6,815 nucleotides of DNA from CAJQQY01 sp964352225 (GTDB taxonomy: Bacteria > Bacteroidota > Bacteroidia > Chitinophagales > Saprospiraceae): the NCBI GenBank assembly GCA_964352225.1, contig CAYGRM010000363.1, positions 1-6,815 of the forward strand. The letters run 5' to 3'. Below the pieces are notes generated by a model, which was not told the origin of the DNA, did no database searches, and was given only the letters and a program-made list of their open reading frames with translations. Made by a program: the position numbers and the translations under genes. The stretch's first letter is position 1; every line of letters starts with the position of its first letter. This document shows positions 1 through 5,632 of this stretch, one piece after another.

Positions 1-116
1 CCAATAATGCTATTCCTCAAAATTTAATCAGTAACCTTTATTGCTGAATAGTTACGATTTTTATCTCAATTACCCTTTAAATATTCCAAGAAAAGATTGA
101 ATAATCTATCGGGAAA

Positions 117-138
117 AAATAAAGGAAATCCTTTATTT
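117..138 (-). terminator. Near-palindrome with U-tract, possible terminator
   Basis: AAATAAAGGA and its exact reverse complement flank a 2-nt centre. In RNA this would form roughly a 9-bp stem with a 4-nt loop. Read on the minus strand, the second arm runs into a T-run (TTTATTTTTT), as in an intrinsic terminator. Against this, only two pairs of the stem are G-C, and the site is about 166 nt beyond the pepD stop. It could instead be a DNA-binding palindrome or chance in AT-rich DNA. Confidence 0.25.
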
Positions 139-284
139 GCGCGTGTTAGTATGATAGAACTAGTCAACTTAAAGGAATATTATCTTGATCCTTTTAATAA
201 TTTGAAAAAGGACATTTTCTTAAATTTGTTGATGTTAATTAGGTTTTTTTTATTTCGAATCAAGCCTAAAGACTCTGGTATAAG

Positions 285-301
285 TTTTTTCTGAGAAAAA
301 A
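285..301 (-). terminator. A/T-rich inverted repeat just after pepD stop
   Basis: Arms TTTTTTCT and AGAAAAAA flank a single G, three bases beyond the pepD stop codon. The position suits a transcript end, but the stem is nearly all A-T and has almost no loop, so it would be weak as an RNA hairpin. Confidence 0.2.
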
Positions 302-303
302 GT

Positions 304-1767
304 TTATCCCTTTTCAGGAATTCTTTTCAGCGTTTCTAATAAGTATTTCCAAAATTTTTGAACCGAGCTAATTTGCACCTTTTCATCTGGAGAATGTGCT
401 CCTCGAATATTTGGGCCAAAGGAAATCATTTCCATTTCAGGATAATTAGTTCCTAAAATTCCACATTCCAAACCTGCATGGCAAGCATTGACATCTGCTT
501 GTCCATCAAACATTTCTTGATACAAGTTGCTCATTATTTTTACGATTTCAGCTCCAGGTTTTGGGGTCCATCCTGGATAAGTTCCGCTATAGCTTACCTT
601 CGCTCCAATTAATTCAAAAGCACTCGAAATAGCATTGGCTTCGTCCATTTTTTCACTATCTACGGAGCTACGAGTCAGGCAAAGAACTTTATAGTTTCCA
701 TCCTTTATTAGAATTCTGGCCACATTATTTGAGGTCTGCACTAAGTCTTCAATATCAGGACTCATTCGATAAATTCCATTTGGACAGGCATAAATACTTC
801 TCAATAAATTGAGTTGATCTGATTTTGATAACAAAGTATTTACATTGGCTGTTGCTTCCAGCGTAAGTTGTAAATCAGGATCAGTCGTTTCGTATTCTTT
901 TTGGAAAATGTTGAGATATTTGGCGATCAAATCTTGTAATGCATTTTCATTTTCTTCAGCAACTGTGATGATGGAAAATGATTCTCTGGGAATTGCATTT
1001 CGCAAACCTCCACCATCAATGGAGTGAATTCGGATGTTTAATTTTTTGGTTGCCTCTAACAAAAATCGGTTCATCAACTTATTCGCATTCCCTTTTCCCA
1101 AATGAATTTCCATTCCCGAATGTCCTCCTGCTAGGCCTTTTAGTGTTACTTTCCAAGCTTGGTGAGCTGTGTCAAGATGTTCAATTTTATAAGTTCCTTC
1201 AGCAGTTACATCAATTCCTCCGGCACATCCTATGGTTAATTCATGATCATCTTCGGTATCCAAATTTAGCATGATTTTTCCATCGAGATAACCTCCTTTT
1301 AATCCTAGGGCACCAGTCATTCCTGTTTCTTCATCAATGGTAAAAAGAGCTTCTAAGGGAGGATGCGGAATGTCCGTAGATTCCAAAACTGCCATAATGG
1401 TGGCTACTCCAATTCCATTATCAGCGCCAAGCGTTGTTCCATCAGCACGAACCCAATCCCCCTCAATTAACATTTTGATTCCTTCTGTATCAAAATTAAA
1501 ATCGGTATCTGCATTTTTTTGATGCACCATGTCTAGATGACTTTGCATCACAACCGTTGTCCGATTTTCCATTCCTGGAGTTGCAGGTTTTTTAATAATG
1601 ACATTTCCAATGTCATCCACCGTAGTTTCAAAACCTAAATTTTCACCAAAGTTCTTAGCGAATTCAATGACTCTTTCTTCTTTTTTCGAGGCGCGAGGAA
1701 CAGCATTTAAGTGGGCAAAATTTTTCCAGAGAGATTTTGGTTTGAGGTTTTGAATATCAACTGACAT
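304..1767 (-). CDS. pepD: Cytosol nonspecific dipeptidase (Xaa-His dipeptidase), peptidase M20
   Basis: This cytoplasmic dinuclear-zinc aminopeptidase hydrolyses unblocked dipeptides such as Xaa-His and takes part in peptide turnover. The protein has 487 residues, close to the roughly 485 of E. coli PepD. The active site is complete: H77 and D79 in SHLDM, bridging D116 in GADNGIG, general base E146 and ligand E147 in DEETG, D170 in NLDTED, and C-terminal ligand H458 in RGAHSPDE. These all sit three residues before the equivalents I recall for Vibrio PepD (H80, D119, E149, E150, D173, H461). The lid domain occupies roughly residues 185-400, including GLAGGHSGMEIHLGKGNANK. The ATG start gives an N-terminus that aligns with known PepD (KPxxLWxxF). 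No signal peptide is visible. The gene follows the hydrolase at 1842-2663 on the same strand after 74 bp, and a TAnnTTTG box in that gap suggests its own promoter. Confidence 0.96.
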   Translation of the reverse strand: MSVDIQNLKPKSLWKNFAHLNAVPRASKKEERVIEFAKNFGENLGFETTVDDIGNVIIKKPATPGMENRTTVVMQSHLDMVHQKNADTDFNFDTEGIKMLIEGDWVRADGTTLGADNGIGVATIMAVLESTDIPHPPLEALFTIDEETGMTGALGLKGGYLDGKIMLNLDTEDDHELTIGCAGGIDVTAEGTYKIEHLDTAHQAWKVTLKGLAGGHSGMEIHLGKGNANKLMNRFLLEATKKLNIRIHSIDGGGLRNAIPRESFSIITVAEENENALQDLIAKYLNIFQKEYETTDPDLQLTLEATANVNTLLSKSDQLNLLRSIYACPNGIYRMSPDIEDLVQTSNNVARILIKDGNYKVLCLTRSSVDSEKMDEANAISSAFELIGAKVSYSGTYPGWTPKPGAEIVKIMSNLYQEMFDGQADVNACHAGLECGILGTNYPEMEMISFGPNIRGAHSPDEKVQISSVQKFWKYLLETLKRIPEKG

Positions 1768-1798
1768 GAAGTGATTGTTATAATTTTTTTAATGATGG

Positions 1799-1806
1799 CA
1801 AATATA
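1799..1806 (-). promoter_or_regulatory. Candidate -7 box for pepD
   Basis: The minus strand reads TATATTTG, an exact match to the Bacteroidota -7 consensus TAnnTTTG. It would start a transcript near 1792, giving a leader of about 25 nt to the pepD ATG at 1767. No TTG lies at the usual 17-23 nt further upstream, so the -33 element is missing or unconventional. Confidence 0.35.
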
Positions 1807-1841
1807 AAGAATGTGGCTTGGATTTATAGATGTATATACAA

Positions 1842-2663
1842 TTAAATTTTGTTTAATTCTTTCATTATGACATCTAGGTTTCTTTTATGTGATGAAATCA
1901 TGTTTTTTGGAAAGTTATAATTACTTAGAAGAGATTGATGATCAAATTGTTCATTCTCCTTGATGGAAAAAATCAGATCGTTGATATATTTTTTCGCTTC
2001 ACTCGCTCGGTTGAGCATTTCTTTTTTGTTTTTGGAAAAAAGACCATGACCTGCGATTAACATTTTGGGTTCATATTCATTGATTAATTTTATCGCTTTT
2101 TCTAATGTTTCTAGATATTGAAAACCACTTACATAAATAAATGGAAACTCTACTTCACATAAATAATCTCCTGCGATAAAAATTCCTAAATCAGGGATCA
2201 TAGTAAAAAATCCATCTGAATTGTGTCCTACAGCTTGACAAAAAACGAACTCTGTCTGTTCAATTTCTATTTTTTGAAAATCCTCCGAGACAACAATATC
2301 GACTTCAGGATATTCAATCGGATAATTGCGAAGGATGTAATTTTCGTCATCGAAATTCTTGATTTGTTCAATGATTTTTTCTTTTATAGGATTGTTTTGG
2401 AATGCCTTGGAGGCAATGACTTTTGCATCGGGAAATGCTCGGTAGCCAATGATATGGTCGTAATCGGAGTGGGTAAATAAAAGGTAAATTGGTTTAGAAT
2501 TTCTAATTTTTTCAACGTAGGATTGAATGGTTGCGATTTCTATGGGTAACCAATTAGGATCAATGATGAGAATAAATTTTTCTAAATTTATGACTGTAGA
2601 AGTGGTTTGGTAAAGTGCACTTTCAAAGATGCAGGTAGTGGAATCTTGGTATTGGATTTTCAT
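1842..2663 (-). CDS. Metallo-beta-lactamase-fold hydrolase, substrate unknown
   Basis: This 273-residue protein has the metallo-beta-lactamase fold signature. The metal motif is THSDYDH (H65, D67, D69, H70), followed by H147 in AVGHNSD, bridging D166 in IAGDYL, and H206 in IAGHG. The second position of the usual HxHxDH motif is therefore Asp, giving HxDxDH. This may alter metal site 1 but does not by itself imply inactivity. The C-terminal ~65 residues are helical and lysine-rich, and no signal peptide is seen, so it is probably cytoplasmic. The fold covers many hydrolases (thioesterases, lactonases, phosphodiesterases), and nothing here picks one. The ATG is the first possible start because an in-frame TAA lies 6 nt upstream. 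It is transcribed toward pepD and away from aroE, and a long hairpin repeat begins 11 nt upstream of its start. Confidence 0.85.
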   Translation of the reverse strand: MKIQYQDSTTCIFESALYQTTSTVINLEKFILIIDPNWLPIEIATIQSYVEKIRNSKPIYLLFTHSDYDHIIGYRAFPDAKVIASKAFQNNPIKEKIIEQIKNFDDENYILRNYPIEYPEVDIVVSEDFQKIEIEQTEFVFCQAVGHNSDGFFTMIPDLGIFIAGDYLCEVEFPFIYVSGFQYLETLEKAIKLINEYEPKMLIAGHGLFSKNKKEMLNRASEAKKYINDLIFSIKENEQFDHQSLLSNYNFPKNMISSHKRNLDVIMKELNKI

Positions 2664-2674
2664 AAATTATGTTT

Positions 2675-2792
2675 TTTTGGTAGAACGCGGATGCCGCGGA
2701 TTGAGCGGATGAAAGCGGATTTTTCTAAATATGTTGTAATCGTCAAATCCGCTGAAATTCGCTCGATCTCCGTTCTCCGTGTTCTATCAAAA
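2675..2792. repeat. Long imperfect hairpin built of GCGGAT units
   Basis: Two 48-nt arms (2675-2722 and 2745-2792) flank a 22-nt loop. Pairing by eye gives 36 Watson-Crick pairs, 6 G-T pairs and 6 mismatches. The left arm has four GCGGAT copies, at 2687, 2696, 2705 and 2715, so about one every 9-10 nt. The right arm keeps one clean ATCCGC (2747-2752) and degenerate versions such as CTCCGT. The outer ends match best (GGTAGAAC / GTTCTATC). It is more GC-rich than its surroundings and fills most of the gap between the divergent hydrolase and aroE genes. It looks like a dispersed REP- or MITE-like intergenic repeat. No coding capacity or target duplication was recognised. Confidence 0.75.
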
Positions 2793-2810
2793 CAATATCA
2801 TAATTTCCTG

Positions 2811-2843
2811 CAAATTATCTAAATTGCAGCTTTCTTTTTTCAA
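2811..2843 (-). promoter_or_regulatory. Weak candidate promoter for the hydrolase gene
   Basis: The minus strand carries TTTTTTG ending at 2841, then 22 nt, then ATAATTTG (2818-2811). This is one base out of register with TTG-N19-23-TAnnTTTG. A start near 2804 would put the whole 2675-2792 hairpin into the mRNA leader of the hydrolase gene. The match is imperfect, so this is tentative. Confidence 0.22.
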
Positions 2844-2860
2844 AAAATAAAACTTAAAAA

Positions 2861-3622
2861 GTGTCCAATAACAAGCGACAATTTACATTAATCGGTTATC
2901 CCCTTTCTCATTCTTTTTCCAAAAAGTATTTCACGGAAAAATTTGAGCGAGAGCATATTGCTAATCATGAATATTTCCTCTCTCCTTTAGCACAAATTGA
3001 AGATTTTCCAAAGTTACTTGCTGCTCATCCGAATTTAGCTGGTATTAATGTAACGATTCCCTACAAAGAGAAAGTGATTCCATTTTTAGATGAAATTTCA
3101 GAAGAAGCGAAAGCAATTGGCGCCGTCAATACGATAAAAATTAAAGGTGGAAAATTGAAAGGTTTTAATACTGATGTCTATGGTTTTGAAAAATCACTAG
3201 TGGATTTTTTACTCGAAAAAGAAAAGAAAATTTCGGTTGAGAATGCCTTAGTTCTAGGTACTGGAGGAGCATCCAAAGCAGTTGTTTTTATTTTAAAAAA
3301 GTTAGGAATTGATCCTATTTTAGTTTCTCGAAAAAAAGCAAAAGGTGATTTGACTTACGAAGATTTGGATACCATTATTTTTGAAGAATGTAAGTTAATT
3401 GTAAACACAACTCCGCTAGGAATGTTACCTAATCTGGAAAGTTGCCCTGATCTGCCATTTCATAGAATAAGTGCCAAATATCATTTGTATGATTTAGTTT
3501 ATAATCCAGAAAAAACGGTATTTTTGAGAAGAGGCGAAAGTCAAGGAGCAGCCATCAAAAATGGATTGGAAATGTTACATTTACAAGCAGAAAAAGCTTG
3601 GGAGATTTGGAATAAAGCATAG
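2861..3622 (+). CDS. aroE: Shikimate dehydrogenase (NADP+)
   Basis: AroE reversibly reduces 3-dehydroshikimate to shikimate in the chorismate pathway, in the cytoplasm. The 253-residue protein has the expected order of motifs. In the N-terminal substrate domain are IGYPLSHSFS with the shikimate-binding serines S16 and S18, NVTIPYK with catalytic K69, GAVNT with N90, and FNTD with D105. The Rossmann domain has GTGGAS at 133-138 and SRKK at 156-159, where many homologues have NRT for NADP phosphate binding. NTTPLGM (182-188), YDLVYNP (210-216) and NGLEMLHLQA with Q242 follow. The start is GTG: an in-frame TAA lies 3 nt upstream and no ATG precedes the conserved IGYPLSHS, so no longer start is possible. 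No Shine-Dalgarno is visible. A proline dehydrogenase gene follows after 55 bp on the same strand. Confidence 0.95.
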   Translation: MSNNKRQFTLIGYPLSHSFSKKYFTEKFEREHIANHEYFLSPLAQIEDFPKLLAAHPNLAGINVTIPYKEKVIPFLDEISEEAKAIGAVNTIKIKGGKLKGFNTDVYGFEKSLVDFLLEKEKKISVENALVLGTGGASKAVVFILKKLGIDPILVSRKKAKGDLTYEDLDTIIFEECKLIVNTTPLGMLPNLESCPDLPFHRISAKYHLYDLVYNPEKTVFLRRGESQGAAIKNGLEMLHLQAEKAWEIWNKA

Positions 3623-3677
3623 AGCATTAGTTGATCGATAAAACCAATAAATAGTTAAAAATAATAATCAAAAAATA

Positions 3678-4886
3678 ATGAGTAAAATTGAAAATAAGCC
3701 AAGTAATTCAGCCTTAGAATTAGATTTTTCTAATACGGAAATTGCTTTTGCTTACAAATCTGACAAAGAGTTAAAAAAAGCAGCTTGGCTATTTAGCTTA
3801 ATGAATAAAACCTGGTTAGTTAATCCACTTTCAGATCTAGGATTATTAGCGATGAAATTGAGAGTTCCATTGACGGAAAAGATTGTTAAAGAAACCATGT
3901 TTCAGCAATTTGTTGGTGGCCGTACTTTATTGGAAAGTACAACTTCCATCGAAAAATTATATGAATATAATATTCATTCTGTTTTGGATTATGGTGCAGA
4001 GGCGAAGACGACGGAGCATGAATTTAATAAAACGATGAATGAAAATATTCGAGCGATTGAGTTTGCCAAAGTAAATGAAAGTACACCTGTCGTGGTTTCT
4101 AAAATATCAGGAATTGCTCGATTTGGATTGCTAGAAACTATCCAAAAAAATAGATCAGGATTGTCTAAATCTGTCTTGATCGAATATCGAAATGTCTTGA
4201 AAAGAATAGATTCTATTTGCTATGCTGCTTCAATTAATGGAGTATCTGTAATGATTGATGCCGAAGAGAGTTGGATTCAAGATACGATAGATCATATTGC
4301 TGATTTGATGATGAAACGATATAATAAAGAGCGAGTAGTGGTGTATAATACATTTCAAATGTACCGACATGATCGGTTGAAATTTTTGACTAAATCCTTT
4401 GATAAAGCACAAGAGCAAGGGTATCTACTTGGAGCCAAATTAGTGCGTGGAGCTTATATGGAAAAAGAGCGAGAAAGAGCTAAGGAAAAAGGATATCCAA
4501 GTCCAATTCAGCCAAGTAAACAAGCTACCGACGATGCTTACAATATGGCTTTACGTTTTTGTATCAATAATTATGAAAGTATTGCTTCTTGCGCAGCTAC
4601 TCATAATGAAGAAAGTTCTCGGCTGCAAGCAGAGATGATTGAAGAAAAAGGAATTCAAAAAAATCATCCTCATTTGAATTTTTGCCAACTCTATGGAATG
4701 AGTGACAACTTAACCTTCAATCTTGCTGATGCTGGATATAATGTCGCTAAATATATGGTGTATGGACAAGTCAATGAAGTTTTCCCTTACTTGATTCGTA
4801 GAGCAAAAGAAAATACAGCAGTAAGTGGAGATATGAGTCGAGAATATGGATTGGTGAAAAAAGAAGCGGATAGACGCGGACTATAA
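3678..4886 (+). CDS. Proline dehydrogenase, monofunctional, FAD-dependent
   Basis: This enzyme oxidises L-proline to 1-pyrroline-5-carboxylate on FAD, passing electrons to the quinone pool, and is the first step of proline catabolism. At 402 residues it is a stand-alone PRODH: the aldehyde dehydrogenase half of bifunctional PutA is absent and no partner gene is in the window. The barrel motifs are visible: KISGIARFGLLE (142-153), D194-A-E, YNTFQMYR (223-230, Q227), KLVRGAYMEKER (254-265), ATHN (307-310) and QLYGMSD (337-343). The conserved C-terminal substrate helix is YGQVNEVFPYLIRRAKENT (362-380), with the R374-R375 pair and E378. No signal peptide is seen. It may share a transcript with aroE, since I found no -7 box in the 55-bp gap. 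Its 3' end faces ndk across a long hairpin. Confidence 0.94.
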   Translation: MSKIENKPSNSALELDFSNTEIAFAYKSDKELKKAAWLFSLMNKTWLVNPLSDLGLLAMKLRVPLTEKIVKETMFQQFVGGRTLLESTTSIEKLYEYNIHSVLDYGAEAKTTEHEFNKTMNENIRAIEFAKVNESTPVVVSKISGIARFGLLETIQKNRSGLSKSVLIEYRNVLKRIDSICYAASINGVSVMIDAEESWIQDTIDHIADLMMKRYNKERVVVYNTFQMYRHDRLKFLTKSFDKAQEQGYLLGAKLVRGAYMEKERERAKEKGYPSPIQPSKQATDDAYNMALRFCINNYESIASCAATHNEESSRLQAEMIEEKGIQKNHPHLNFCQLYGMSDNLTFNLADAGYNVAKYMVYGQVNEVFPYLIRRAKENTAVSGDMSREYGLVKKEADRRGL

Positions 4887-4891
4887 AAAAG

Positions 4892-4964
4892 TAGTGATGA
4901 GCTATGAGCTATAGGTGATGAGTTTTTTGAAAACTCATCACTTATCACTCATAGCTAATCGCTA
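4892..4964 (-). terminator. 35-bp-arm hairpin of 7-nt repeats, likely ndk terminator
   Basis: Arms 4892-4926 and 4930-4964 pair with 30 Watson-Crick pairs, 2 G-T pairs and 3 mismatches around the loop TTG. The inner 12 bp (GTGATGAGTTTT / AAAACTCATCAC) are perfect. The left arm reads as 7-mers TGATGAG, CTATGAG, CTATAGG, TGATGAG from 4895. The right arm reads as CTCATCA, CTTATCA, CTCATAG, CTAATCG from 4934. On the minus strand the hairpin starts 5 nt after the ndk stop and is followed within 2 nt by TTTTTT (4890-4885), the layout of an intrinsic terminator for ndk. On the plus strand no U-tract follows, but it could still stop or protect the proline dehydrogenase mRNA. The heptad structure suggests it is also a dispersed repeat. 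Confidence 0.75.
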
Positions 4965-4969
4965 AAATC

Positions 4970-5389
4970 CTAGAACATTTCGATTGCAGAGAAGTGGAAA
5001 GACGCTTCTTTTTTTGCATTTCGGTCAGAGTCAGCTCCGTGAACTGCATTTTCTCCAATGCTCTTAGCATATTTTTTTCGGATAGTACCTTTAGCAGCTT
5101 CTTTTGGATTAGTTGCTCCGATTAATTTTCGGTAATCTTCAACTGCGTTTTCTTTTTCCAAAACAGCAGCAACGATTGGTCCGCTAGTCATGAACTCAAC
5201 CAACTCTCCAAAGAATGGACGTTTTTTGTGTACACTATAAAATGCTTCAGCAGCAGCAGTAGTTAATTGAGTTTTTTTCATTGCTACAATTCTGAAACCT
5301 GCTTTATTGATGTCATTCAAAATAGCTCCGGTATGTCCAGCTTGAACTGCATCCGGTTTGATCATTGTAAAAGTAATTTTACCTGCCAT
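4970..5389 (-). CDS. ndk: Nucleoside diphosphate kinase
   Basis: Ndk transfers the gamma-phosphate of ATP to nucleoside diphosphates through a phosphohistidine, balancing NTP and dNTP pools in the cytoplasm. The 139-residue length is normal for bacterial Ndk. It opens with TFTMIKPDAV (K11). The active-site segment NAVHGADSDRNAKKEASFHF (114-133) contains N114, the catalytic H117 and S121. The usual HGSDS box reads HGADS here, a conservative change that keeps the serine aligned with the conserved active-site serine. Other family features are FMTSGP (66-71), R87 and R104. The ATG start fits the family N-terminus. It converges on the proline dehydrogenase gene and diverges from nrnA. A hairpin in its leader (5442-5477) and a good -7/-33 promoter (5497-5529) lie upstream. 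Confidence 0.97.
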   Translation of the reverse strand: MAGKITFTMIKPDAVQAGHTGAILNDINKAGFRIVAMKKTQLTTAAAEAFYSVHKKRPFFGELVEFMTSGPIVAAVLEKENAVEDYRKLIGATNPKEAAKGTIRKKYAKSIGENAVHGADSDRNAKKEASFHFSAIEMF

Positions 5390-5441
5390 GATAATTTGTT
5401 AAATTTATTTATTTTAAAAAAATAAGAATCAAGAAGTTAAA

Positions 5442-5477
5442 CCTTCGAATTTTTATTCAGTTACATCTGTTCGAAGG
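5442..5477 (-). promoter_or_regulatory. CCTTCGAA/TTCGAAGG inverted repeat in the ndk leader
   Basis: Perfect 8-nt arms at 5442-5449 and 5470-5477 flank a 20-nt spacer. The site lies between the predicted ndk transcription start (near 5490) and the ndk ATG, so it would form a stem-loop about 52 nt before the start codon. Each arm contains the self-complementary TTCGAA, so it could also be a pair of binding sites for a dimeric regulator. No known riboswitch was recognised. Confidence 0.4.
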
Positions 5478-5496
5478 CATTTTTAAAAAAACGCTG

Positions 5497-5529
5497 CAAA
5501 AGTATCATTAAATCCCTAAATTTTGGCAA
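5497..5529 (-). promoter_or_regulatory. Candidate ndk promoter
   Basis: The minus strand has TACTTTTG (5504-5497), an exact TAnnTTTG, preceded after 22 nt by TTG (5529-5527). This matches the Bacteroidota arrangement of -33 TTG and -7 TAnnTTTG with spacing in the accepted range. Transcription would start near 5490, leaving a leader of about 100 nt. Confidence 0.5.
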
Positions 5530-5632
5530 TTTCGCACTCTCGTTTTTCGATTCTTTGAAAAAAAATATTTTTTGAAAAAAATCAAGCAACTTAAAAACAG
5601 ATCTAACACAAAGGAATACCGCTAAACTCAGT

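Larger units (their letters stand above)
1..303. other. Gene-free segment downstream of pepD
   Basis: I find no supportable gene here. Bases 3-47 are open on the plus strand from the window edge and would end a protein in ...NLYC, so they could be the tail of an upstream gene, but 14 residues are too few to judge. A 65-codon frame at 97-294 needs a TTG start and resembles nothing I recognise. The stretch is very AT-rich and holds several small inverted repeats: 117-138, 189-212 (arms TCCTTTT/AAAAGGA) and 285-301. Those nearest pepD may help end its transcript. Confidence 0.5.

Noticed and set aside
97..294. 65-codon plus-strand frame starting with TTG
   Set aside because: It has a rare start codon, no recognisable motif, and a composition typical of translated AT-rich intergenic DNA. 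It also spans several inverted repeats.
845..1522. Several 60-98-codon plus-strand frames inside pepD
   Set aside because: They are antisense shadows of a gene whose active-site motifs are all intact.
1840..1858. AATTAAA/TTTAATT inverted repeat at the hydrolase stop codon
   Set aside because: The stem is purely A-T, it overlaps the stop codon, and it is easily expected by chance. It is too weak to call a terminator.
2687..2720. GCGGAT series considered as a CRISPR or iteron array
   Set aside because: The units are only 6 nt with 3-4-nt gaps and belong to one arm of a hairpin. There are no spacers, cas genes or replication gene nearby.
2607..2822. 71-codon plus-strand frame across the hydrolase start and the hairpin
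   Set aside because: Its coding potential comes from the GCGGAT repeat arms. It has no family resemblance and overlaps the real hydrolase start.
3623..3677. Possible separate promoter for proline dehydrogenase
   Set aside because: There is a TTG at 3631 but no TAnnTTTG-like box at a usable distance, so co-transcription with aroE is simpler.
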